The position numbers were made by a program, and so were the translations under genes. This document shows, in pieces, positions 35,988 through 47,800 of a stretch of DNA of 64,000 bases. Below the pieces are notes generated by a model. It had not been told where the DNA came from, made no database searches, and worked only from the letters and a program-made list of their open reading frames with translations. Within the stretch, counting starts at the first letter, position 1; every line of letters starts with the position of its first letter. Source of the stretch: Pelodera strongyloides (lineage: Eukaryota > Nematoda > Chromadorea > Rhabditida > Rhabditidae); the NCBI GenBank assembly GCA_036852015.1, contig JAANDG010000595.1:24847-88846 (forward strand), written 5' to 3'.

Positions 35988-38900
35988 TAATAAATATTTT
36001 TTCCCATTTGTAAATACAAAAGAAGTAAATAAATTTACAGTAATAATAGGAAAAGTGTAAAGGAGAGTCTACGTTCTTCATCGCCCTCACGCGCGCCCAC
36101 TCTCAGCCAAAAGTCATGTGCGCGCACTGCCTCAGGACGAAAAGGCACTGCCGGCCTGTGGTCGCGCGTTCGGGGGCTGGCGCAACGCAACCATGAAAAT
36201 TCAGCGGTGAATTTTTCACAAAGCAACCGCGGTTTTGGGAAGGATTTCGAAATTCCGTCGATGTTTATTAATAAAGTCATTGCTTTTAGTTATTATTCCC
36301 GATGTGATATATGCGTTACTATTCGCTAGTGGTTTGCTATCGTTCACTCACATCGTTCATTTCCGTTTTCGCTCAATACTTTGTTGTATTTCCAGTTTAT
36401 TCAACATCTATGGTCGTTGAACGAATGGGGTTTACTTCACGCACCCGGCATCTCAGAAATCCCTGCTGCGGCTATATCGGATTCAGAAGGTTGGTCCTGC
36501 GTGCTGCTTTAACATTTGGTTCCATTTTCCACCCGCTCAGAATAATTTATTCGTGCTTGAATGTAAACCTGAACTGTAAACTTGGAATTTATAGTGATCG
36601 TGTAGTTCCTGGTCTTCAGATTATGAGAGCGGAATGCGTCTCTCCTCTGTGCATTTTCAGGTCAGTTTAGTGTTTTTATGTTTATTTTGACTTATGCCTT
36701 TGAACAAAAAATATGTTCTTGACGTTGGCATTTCATCTAATTAACTAACCCATTCGTATCACAAATTTTTTTAGCACGAATTCACTGACAAGACACCGAT
36801 AATATGGACGATGGAATGTGCATTGGATACGTCTGGTAGGAGTTTTGTTAACATTTGTACAAATATTGCGATTACTTGTACAAAATTGACTCCTATTTTC
36901 GCAATCGAATTCAATCATTTTTTTTAGGAATGCGACTAATGCGAGGCCTCCTCCACATTCCGTCTACAATTTTGTGAAGCTAGCTTTTAGGTATAAAGAT
37001 ACTCAAGGTTCTTTTTTTGTTATGGTACTTGCAACTTCATTCCCGTTCTCACTCTCCATATCCATGTGAATAGTGAATTCCATTGATAGCTAATAATATT
37101 TACATTTGTGTATTTGCAGGTAGCTTTTTTTGCACGGGAAGGGAAAAATATGAACCGGAGATCCCCGAGACTGCCAAGGCTCCTCATTAGTTGAAATACA
37201 AACACAGAAGGTTTCTTTGTGTTAATATTTTCATTTCCTACGTATTTGTTGTAGCTTACTGTTTAACAGTGGTACTAGTGATGTGTGTAGTTATTTACTT
37301 TAGGGTTTCTTCGCTTCTCTCAACAACGATCTGAAAGTTCAAGGTTGGAACTGAGAATGCCTGATGTCGTGCTGATGTGAGGTGCGCGAGCAAGAAATAA
37401 AAACGACCATTTCTCGTTAGTTAATCTTATTTCTTCTTTTTTTTTAAACCGGATAACATATATTGCTGCATGGGATTCCAACGGCTAAGCCACGTAAGCA
37501 TAATTTTTCATCCTTTCTAGTTCTCTTGGTTGATAGTGCTATGCTATGTATCACTCTACTGTGTTTTGTAATTAGTAATTGGAATATTTTCAGAATAATG
37601 AAGCGGCCATTCATTCTGCATCGAAAGTCTTTCTAACAATCAGATCTGAGTTGAACGAATTTTGAATACAGCTTCGTTGATGGAAAAAGTTTGCCCCCGC
37701 TGAATATACGGTGGGTGATATTACTATCGTTTTTTGAATGAAAATTGATCCTCGTCCACGTTCACTGGTTCACTACTGTGAAAAGCCTATGTGGTACTTT
37801 CTTGACTGTTTATGGCTTGAAAGTTTTTAGATTCTTCTCACTCATCGTCAACTATTTGAAGAGGTGTCGGTGGTCTCGACGAGCTGGTGATGTAAACCCC
37901 ATAATATTGGTTGGTAATCTACTCTTCTTCATTTGAAGTCTAATATTAATTATTATTAATTATTAATGGAAGTAGGGAGTTGATTTGCAAGTACGAAGTA
38001 CATTATATTATCATAAAGTCACGTAATTTAGTTGCTGGAAAATCACATGGAAGAACTACGTTTTATACTAACTACTTTGCCTAAGTTTCTGAAGTTGAAG
38101 TTGCGAATTTAGAGATTACCCGTTACTCACGAATGGATGCAAATGCGAACTGCAGAGAAATGAAGCAGGGAACCTTACAGTTCAGAGTTCTGAATGCTAC
38201 GTTGTTGGAGCTGGCGCGTAGAATTGGAACATCTGGTATATTTTATTGTTACTCGTGCGGTCATTATTTTCTATACTGTTTTACTTCTACCTACATTGAA
38301 TAGTTTTTTCTGGAATAGTTAGTACTTTAATTGCTAAGTGATTAATCACTATATCTAGAAGGCCCACATCTTATTTTGTTCGAATTCATTTCAGTTGTCG
38401 ATCGCTATGCATGTTAGGCCATTGTATGTATAATTTAAACATATTAGTTGAGTTAGATTTCAGCTGAAAAAGTGTGGCTTGTTTCCGTTGCTGTCCCTTT
38501 GCACTTTTATTATCCAATACCACTAGTGTTGCATTCAGTTCGAGCATTTATTTTTTATTCATTACTTTAAAATTATCGCTGTATTGTTTTTCTATTGAGT
38601 CAAATTTAAATTAATAAGCTAAAATTCTTGCTTTTCTCTCACTCTTCCCGCCTAATTTGGTTTACATTTGACAAAGTCCCTAAAGTTCAGTTTCATAGTT
38701 ATGCTTAATATTATTGTTTTTGTTGCTGCTTTGAAAATAAATATTTAATTAATTATGTGTTAGTCAATTATGGTTGATTCTATTCTTTAGGTTCGTTACC
38801 GTAGGGTGGGGTATACCGTATTTGCTACGCTATTTGGACTCTATGCGCCCGCACGCGCGCACACCTTCGTCCACGGGCACACCTGAGGCACTGCCTGCGG

Positions 38901-40711
38901 TCGAAACCGGGCGCGCGTGTGGGATCTAGCGGTCCGCGCGTGTAGGCGCTCGCCGACCAGAGGTATTGTTTGTAATACTATTGTCATTAGCGCGTTTGTC
39001 GGCCAAAATATTTTCGTCGGCGCGTTCGACCAGAGAAATATTTTCGCTCGCCATCCTCCTAAAATGAACAGAGATAGAGAAAATGCTACAACAGTTAATC
39101 CAAATATCGAAAAAACTAAAAGTGAGTGACATAAAACGAAAAGCCTGATTTTTTACCTATTAGATAAATAAACAAAGTTATCACAATAATATGAATACGC
39201 TCTGTCTTGGACAGATTAACTTTTTTCTCATTTACCCTTCATCGATATGCAATTGGTGAAACGTACTATTTTTGGGTTAGTTAAGCTGGGAGACTTGCAA
39301 ACGTGCGTTAGCCAAAATTACGTTAAACTTGGAAATGCAACGATAATGCAAATTTGTGATATTAACCGTTATTCTAATTTGGCTAAACATTTCTCTAGGA
39401 GTTGTGTCAATGAGCGAATGCAGGTAATATGCTACTTTTGTACTTTGATTTCAGCTAACATAGGTCTAATTGATCGATTCTAATCAATATATATTTATCG
39501 GTTACTATGATTCTTCATTGCTGTGCCAATCGCATAATTGTAGTTCACAGTGACGATTAGTGTCTGTTGACTGCGTCTCTTCGTAGTGAGAGAGCATGGT
39601 GCACTATTTGTAGCAAGATCATCGAAACGCTCAGCGAAAATTTAAGGGTTTGCAGCTTCGCTAGGCAGGTGGATAAGCATGTCGTTAACTTCCTCGCTGG
39701 GCGTTCCCCGCTGCTTTTACCGAACGGGTCAAGTCATTTGAAATTTTGACAGAAAAGGGAACCTTAAAATTTACAATTTACATAGATAATGAACATTTGC
39801 AAATTAGCGTGATTCTGGTTAAAAGGGATGACAGTTTTCGGATTTCATCAGTATTAACCTATGCCTGCCGTGTTATGATGCTCCAATTTTCTTTGTCTAC
39901 TATTTGAAATTCATCAAATTGAATGTGAGAAGTAAGCAACCTATTTTTGAACTGTGGTGGATTGGTTCACTTTGGCTATGTCTGGGTGTGGGTTTCCTAC
40001 CGTTTCTTGCTCCTTTCATTCGTTTTCAGCAACGTTAAGCTGTTAGCTTTTCAAAAAAAAGTGCATTAAAACTGATCTGCAATCCCGAATGTTTTCTAGA
40101 AATCTAGGCGTGAGTTAAGATATACTGAACATTCTTTTGGGAATTATTTCGGTTTTTACTTGTCGGGTTGATTTTCGATTCAAAGGCATCATTCGAATCA
40201 GAATTCCATGCTGCTTCGAGTTACAAAGAAATAAAATGTCGGAAACATATAGAAAAAAACTTAGGTGGATTTGAAGATTGCATTTTTTCTAGGTTTACAA
40301 GAAAATGTGAGCCGAATTAGAGTCAAATTCAAATTAGCATAAGGGCATAGAGTCAAACAAATTGAGTGACAAGTAAAAACCGAAGTTTACCCTAGGCATG
40401 TTTTAACATATACTATGCATTCTTTTGTCTCAAAAAGAAGTCTATGACAATGTTATGTAATTTATACTTTTAAGAATCGAGGGAATGATTACATATGGGT
40501 AACAAGGTGCTCCACTCCAACTTGGACCAGCTAGAACACTTGAGGAAGAAGGACTCAGGTGGGTCAATTAGTTTATGACATAGAAGATATATCAGCCGAT
40601 ATTCATACGCTAGCATTTCCGAACTAATGAGTATTGCTGTATAGGGACTCAAACAAATATTAGTGAGTCAAGTTGTAGCGTGCAGGTGTCGAAGTTCTGT
40701 GGTTTCTTTCC

Positions 40712-41130
40712 GTGCAATGCGTGAGTACCGCAGTGCGCGAGTACCGCAGTGCGCGAGTACCGCATTGCGTGAGTACCGCAGTGCGCGAGTACCGCATTGC
40801 GCGAGTACCGCAGTGCGCGAGTACCGCAGTGCGTGAGTAACGCACTGCGTGAGTACCGCACTGCGCGAGTACCGCATTGCGCGAGTACCGCATTGCGCGA
40901 GTACCGCAGTGCGTGAGTACCGCACTGCGTGAGTACCGCACTGCGCGAGTACCGCATTGCGCGAGTACCGCATTGCGCGAGTGCAGTACCGCACTGCGCG
41001 AATAAATAGTGCGTGAGTACCGCACTGCGTGAGTACCGCACTGCGCGAGTACCGCATTGCGCGAGTACCGCAGTGCGCGAGTACCGCACTGCGCGAGTAA
41101 CGCACTGCGCGAGTACCGCAGTGCGCGTGT
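40712..41130. repeat. 16-bp minisatellite (GAGTACCGCANTGCGY) with higher-order structure
   Basis: About 26 head-to-tail copies. Units vary mainly at one or two bases of the CAGTGC/CATTGC/CACTGC core and at the final C/T. From about 40837 five variants repeat in a fixed order (CACTGCGT, CACTGCGC, CATTGCGC, CATTGCGC, CAGTGCGT), giving an 80-bp higher-order period. There is one irregular unit near 40980-41015. Confidence 0.95.
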
Positions 41131-42700
41131 GTTGATAACGTGAACAATGTGCTTAAGTTGAGTAACCGTAGCTAAACTCTGATTTCGGTTGAACTGCTCT
41201 ATCCTATTTCCTTTGTACCTTATTTATCTTATTTTATGATTCTTCATCCACGAAACCCTACCAACGACTACAGCTGTGGCACACGTCTTCCTTCAAACGG
41301 TACGTTGGGAGTTTTAACCATTTAACGTTTCAGAAAGTTACCAGTGTCTGTCTATCACTCACTATCGACATCTGCTAATTACAGAGTGCATAATTAGCAC
41401 ATAAGTCACTCCTCGGTTTTTCTCATTTCTCGTACTTTAGATTTCGCCGTGTGGAGATAACGTTTTCAATGGTTCGACCTCAAATTGCTTTTTTTATTGT
41501 TGTTTGATTTTTGAAGTTTCATTTGTATGTACCCTTCCCTGACAAGAAATAAAATGTATGGGGGTAGGGGACGGGGGCAGGGTTTGTGAAAATTAGGAAT
41601 TTTGTTGTTGGAGCCTGTGTGCCGTGTATAGCTTGATATTTCCGTATTTGTCCGAGTACCGTTGTTCGGAGTGCGTATTTTTATGAGCTTATGTTCATGC
41701 ACCTATGGGGGGATGCAAATTTGTGTTTTCTAATTTGATGTTGTTGGTCTGGGTTTGAAAACTTGCTTTTGGTGGACCTAAAAGTGTTGATCGATTGGCT
41801 CACCGGGCATGTTCCGGTGGGTGTTGAAAATTGATGGGTATGTATGAATCAGTTTTGTGGGAAGATTACGTGGTCTGGAGAGTGGTTGGGGTAATATGAA
41901 CTTCTGTGTATTAAAACAGTATTGTACCTAAATGTGTACTATGCAAATTTTTGGATTGGACATGCTTATGCATATGTACCAAATTTACATACGTTATGTA
42001 TACGATATGCGTAACATGTGCGACGTTTCACGAAACCTAGACAAAATTCAAGAAAAATAATCAAATGCACGAAAGTTTGCATAGCATTACCACGCGCGAT
42101 ACTTTCCTTTGGGTTTCCGGGGAGTGGTACGCCGCAGGACGCGAAGGATGCATCTGCGGACTTGTGGCGCGCTTGCGGCCCGTCAGAGGTGCACTTTTCG
42201 CACGCCTCCAAAAAGAACACCGCAAATGCACCACCTAGAAGTGACTATCTTTTGCACACGCGAGGACCCCTTCCTGCGCACCAAGAGGTGGTGCGCCGCC
42301 TCTTGGCCAACATCCTTTTTCTTGCCCGGCGACTGCGCAGTGTTTCATCAATGATAAAAGTAAACGCTTTATGAGAGTGTCAAAATTTTGTCGTTCTCTG
42401 TGACTGGATTTGTTTCGGATAACACATTATCTCAATTATCTGCGTAACATAATGCATCTGAAATTAAAACGGGGAAATTCACACCGTTGTTTACATCGAA
42501 ATCACCGAAACACAAGTAAAATATACGCTAAGTCTGACAAATAATTTTACTACTTGTGTCGCTCACCATCTTGCAAAGTTTCATGAAAAGCATGATTAGG
42601 TTGATTTAATTGTTGCTTCGCAAATAATCACTACTTTGAATTTGCATTTGGTGCCCGTGACAACCTTCCTGACCGCCAGCAGGAGAATATACATATGACT

Positions 42701-42872
42701 TTAAAGCGAAATACCGGCCGGTTTTTGAAACGCACCATGGACATCTCAATTCTTACGTATTTATGCAAAGTTTCTCGATTTTTTATTCTAATTTATGTTC
42801 ATTTTGTGTAAGTTGCATAAGAATGCTGGTGTACTCGATGTGTTTCAAAAACCGGCCGGTATGTCGCTTTAA
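42701..42872. mobile_element. Family B palindrome, 172 bp
   Basis: TTAAAGCGAAATACCGGCCGG start, reverse-complement end ACCGGCCGGTATGTCGCTTTAA. Confidence 0.88.
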
Positions 42873-42932
42873 TATTGATAAATTATATGGCTCCAGTCGT
42901 CAGTCCAATCTTTTCCTGAAAGGGTTTTTTCT

Positions 42933-43353
42933 TTAAAGGATCGCAGTCACTTCAAATTTGCCTTTTTACTTCAATTATCCATAAACATGAAAAAGCACCT
43001 AGAAAAATACCATTCCGGTGTCAATTTACTGAAAAATTAACCCAGGGAAAGAAATCCCCTCGGTTGCGTTCTAATTACGTACAGTATGACAACGACAACT
43101 GAGACAGTAGAGCAGACACTTTCCCTCTTCCCCGGTTTTTCTTTGTTTTGTCATCATTGGCAACCAGCCAAGTCCCACTGCGATTTAGAAAACACCCCAT
43201 TTTGTCTAAAATCAAAAGTCAACCGAAGGGATTTCTTTCCCTGTGATAAATGTTCCGTAAATCGGTATTGGAAAGGTATTTTTCTAGGTATCTTTTTATA
43301 TTTATTGATAAGTGAAGTAAAAATGCGAAATTGAAGTGACTGCGATCCTTTAA
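42933..43353. mobile_element. Family C palindromic element, 421 bp
   Basis: TTTAAAGGATCGCAGTCACT at the left and AGTGACTGCGATCCTTTAAA at the right; inner CCCAGGGAAAGAAATCCC and its complement. Confidence 0.88.
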
Positions 43354-44214
43354 AAGATAAAAATACAATGGTCATACGACACACTGAAGTAAATAATTAC
43401 TTTTTAGGAGACAAATAGCAGACAGAAATTAGAAAAGAAATGTCCTTTTTGCTTTTGTTTTCCAGGAAACTGTCTCTGTTCCTTCGAGACACAATAGGCC
43501 ATTTTTGAATTTTGAATTTGAAACTCACAGTTTCTTCCCAAATTTATGAAGATTGCTAGTACGGGTTTTGTGTTTTCTCAATACTAATACATACACTACG
43601 CCGTTATGGTTTATTGAAAGATTAGCCATTCAACGAGGCACGTTTGCTGGAATAACCAACCTAGAAAGGATTTATATATATAGGATAGCTTGAAAAAGAG
43701 CACAATCTCTCAGTGTTAAAAAGAAAGGTTTATTGAGTTTCACTTCGTCATCCCTCTAAAAATTCGGTCACGCAATGGTGTGCTTGAAGTTCAGTTATTT
43801 GTATTTTCGGCTAGCCGTCTTCTAACCAACTATTTGAAATTCATAATATGAGGAAACAGTTGTCTACCACAAATTATCCACATAACAACAGAGTGCAGAG
43901 TTTTTTGTTCTTCGTTTTGATGCTCATTGCTAATAGATACTGAAATAGGAAGTAGGAACAAGCACTGTACTATTTGGTTCAATAATGTTATAGTAATGTC
44001 ATGACCGGTTCAAAATTGCCACCTTTTACAGACCGTCGACGTAAGCGTATCCTAATTCCTGGGTTCAAATTTTGTGGTTGTGTTCTTTGATATAAATTGG
44101 TAGTTTATAGTTCCCCATGCAAAACATTTTATGTGCTATGATGATTTTGTATAATACCTCTGCTAACAGCATTACTTCGCGTTTTTGTTCTTCATATTGT
44201 TGCTAAAGCCGATG

Positions 44215-44342
44215 ATCTCTCTCACTCTATATCTCTCTTCCTGTCTCCCTCTCTCTCTCTTTCTCTCTCTCTCTCTCGCTGTCTAGCGTTTTCTCTCTGT
44301 TTTCTATCTACCTATCTATCTCTCTCTCTCTCTCTCTCTCGA
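44215..44342. repeat. CT microsatellite upstream of receptor copy 2
   Basis: Interrupted (CT)n tract ending about 45 bases before the ATG at 44386. Confidence 0.9.
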
Positions 44343-44385
44343 AAAGTACAATAAAAATGTAAACATTTAAGTTTAAATTCACCAA

Positions 44386-44845
44386 ATGGAACCGGCAACG
44401 TGCAACTACCTGGTAGATCCATACCGACGCAACAATTACTTTCATTCGGCCATGATCGCACATACTTTATCGTGTATCGGAGGAATTGTGCTATCTTTTA
44501 TATGTATTCGAATTTTTCGCCAGTTTTATTTCAGCCCCAATTATAAGGTTTGTGATTGATGTATTTATGTAAAATTAAAAAAATTTGGAAAATAAATAAA
44601 TAAATAAAAACTAATAAGGTGTAAAAGTGTTGGTTCATGACGAAGCACGAAAGATGAACATATTAACACTTATGGCTTATGAATGTCTGCCGTAATTCAA
44701 ATACCGGCAAACTTTGTTATTTTTTATTTTTAGCAATAAAAACCCAATTTGTTTAGCATCTAATAATGGCACTCTTATGCGGTCATATAATCCACGGCAT
44801 TGTCATGGCTGCATTGCAGGCAAGTTTTAAATAAATGTTCTTATT

Positions 44846-44891
<46 letters not shown>

Positions 44892-47800
44892 TAAGGGTAG
44901 TACCTGTACGTACTTGATAATTTTGAAATCACTAAAAAGAGGATCCCGACCTAGCCTTCCAGTGATGACGTCATTTCAAAATTATCAATCACGTACAGGT
45001 ACTATACCCTTATCTCTCTTTATTTAATAAATAAATAAATAAATAAAAGTTTTTTTTATGAACAAGTTTTTGCTTATATTTATGGTTCTGCACATGAAAT
45101 ACCACATTGAATAAGTGGCGCCTCTTGAAAAAAAACATTGATGCCTCTTGAAAATATTTATTTATCATTTATCATATTTCTTGGCATGAGGAAATTGCGT
45201 GTAGAAAACCGACGGCACATACTTTCGTGAAATTGAATGATGTGCGCTGAGAACGTGTGTGGACTTTTTTCGACGCATACCATTCACATTGAATAGTAAC
45301 TACCTTCCAAAACAAAAACAAAGGCACATTTCAGATATTCCATCTGTATACGTACTATTTGCTGCCTCCGTGCTCTGCCGTTGTCAGCGCAGAAGTTTGC
45401 ATGTTCTTCCGAAGTATCACGACGACCTTTTTGTACTTTTTCTCGTCAATACACTTCTGTCTGACGGTGGAGCGGACTTTTGCTTTATATCACGCACAAG
45501 TTTATGAGAACAAGTCTGGGCGGATGGGCGCCGGATTTGTGGTGACCAGCGTGAGTTTTTAACATTTCATAAATTTTGGTTGCAAACGAAAAATTGGGGT
45601 TTCGGTCGAGCGGGGATCGAACCCGCATCTTCAGCTATCCGGGCCAATGCATTTACCATTATGCTACCGGCACCCACCACCAATGATTGTTCGCAATAGC
45701 TGAAGATGCGGGTTCGATCCCCGCTCGACCGAAACCCCAATTTTTCGTTTGCAACCAAAATTTATGAAACTTAGGCTGAGGCGGCCTTTAATGACCTCTG
45801 TGCATTTGCACTAACATTTGAAGCTTTTTAACATTTAACATTTATTAGCATAAACACAGATCCATATGGGTGGAGATCAATAGAAATACCAATAAACTGC
45901 AAATATTAATGAGATGTAAAGTACAAATTAATAAAATAAAAGCAACGAGTATGGTTACTTATCGGTTAGTTACATGCGCTGGTCTCGTAGTTGTCTTTCT
46001 CACACATAGGGTAAACTTACCTGAAACCCGTCACATCACAGACGAAGAACGACACTGGGCCCTATTGCACACTATCAAGCATCGCACAATTGCCGCTTAG
46101 ACACCGCACGAGCTCCCTACACGAACCGAACTTCTTCACTGATGGGGCTTAATTCAATTTAAAGGAAATGTCAAGTTGGTTTGCTCGTTGGCTAATCGTT
46201 GGTCAAATCAATTGAATCGTTTTCCATTTTTCTTCTATGAGTATCATCTATTGAGGCGCTCAGATTCTCGATAAAATGATGCGTTTCTGGTAATTCCGCA
46301 GAGATAAGGCACACATATTTCAGGCTCTTTTCTCGGTTTGCGTCTATATTTACGCTATACGGAAGAAAGATCTAACTTTAGCAACTGCATATTGTGGACA
46401 TTCCGACGAGTCGACCTATACTGAAATGACGCATGTTAGTGGATCTACGCTTGTAATGTATTATGTAATACTAGCGTGCCGATATGTTAAAGGGACAGGC
46501 CCATCAAAGTAAACCTATATTTACGAAACGTTCATAATGTATATAAAGCATTTTTATTACAATATATACAAACCTAATTTCACCTACTTTCGCCCTCGAG
46601 GACTTTTTCCGATGTGCTCATCCTCATATGTATACCATAAAGCTGCAGACTTCAAAGGTGTATATGCAAATCTAGCTCGCATTTTAATTTCTTGATAAAT
46701 TTGCGTAGACAGCTTCGATCTCTGCAGTTTTATGGTATACATATGATGATGAGCACATCGGAAAAAGTCCTCGAGGGCGAAAGTAGGTGAAATTGGGTTT
46801 GTATATATTGTAATAAAAATGCTCTATACACATTATGAATACGTCGTAAATATAGGTTTACTTTGATGGGCCTGTCCCTTTAAAGCGAAATGCTAGCCTC
46901 TTTGGAAAATTTGCATATGATAAGCAAATCCTATGTATCTATGTATCCTATGCTAATTTTGTACGATTGCCGTGGACGATCGTACAAAATTAGCATAGGA
47001 TACATAGGAGTTGCTTATCATATGCAAATTTTCCAAAGCATTTCGCTCTAAAGCGAAATGCCGGCCGGTTTTTGAAACGCATCGAGTACTCCCTGCTTTC
47101 CTATACTTCGTATGCAAATGAGCTTAAATTTGAATAAAAAAAATGGATCCCAATAGACCCTTTTAGCATAACTGCATAAGAATGCTGATATTTGAGATGC
47201 GTTTCAAAAACCGGCCGGTACAAGCCCTTCCAAGAAACTGGGCTGTTTCGAGTTCTCTCCGACAACTTCCAGTCTTTCTAGTAAAAAAACCTAGGAGAAG
47301 TAGCATAATACTACCTCATCTGTTTCCGGTCCTATAGATCCAAACAAACGGCATAGTACATATATCATGTGAACACGATTCGGTGATGGAATAAACATTT
47401 ATTGCAAAAATGCACACACCACAGAGGGTGGAAAATACAATTGAACGAACAACATAAATTTAAGAAACAGCCAAACGAAAATAATTCACAGGGAACATAA
47501 TACACACTACAACACCACACGGGGGAACAAGAACAAGAACACGTTTTCAATATCACCAAGATAATCACATATCAAATACTTCGAGTAAAGAGTGGAAAAT
47601 TGCCAAGTGAAGCCTGCCCACGCCTAACTTGGGGGGATAATAATAAATAATGAATATTCCAAAGGTATGTATACTGCTGTGAGACCTCCCCAAGCCTTAC
47701 AGGATTAATGTAAAACATTCAAATTTGGAGAAAGACAAAAAATGGAAAAGAACGGGTAGTTTTATAGAAATTCCAGGCTTTTTGGCCGGTATTTTGACAC

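Larger units (their letters stand above)
35988..44385. other. Long intergenic region between the two chemoreceptor genes
   Basis: About 8.4 kb with no firm gene. It contains two GC-rich blocks (36070-36200 and 38835-38945), a 16-bp minisatellite (40712-41130), a GC-rich block at 42100-42340, a family B palindrome (42701-42872), a family C palindrome (42933-43353) and a CT microsatellite (44215-44342). A membrane-like fragment near 36275-36660 might be a decayed receptor but is not convincing. Confidence 0.5.

Noticed and set aside
36275..36660. Membrane-like reading (IYALLFASGLLSFTHIVHF, then MVVERMGFTSR) between the two receptors
   Set aside because: Could be a decayed Sra-type receptor, but the frames do not join cleanly, similarity to the two receptors is weak and I found no other exons.
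40649..41147. Three overlapping minus-strand open frames of 121-159 codons
   Set aside because: They are products of the 16-bp minisatellite, which has no stop in any minus frame; no start context, splice site or family match.
42018..42374. 118-codon open frame in a GC-rich block
   Set aside because: Opposite strand is open as well; composition matches other GC-rich repeat blocks; no domain seen.
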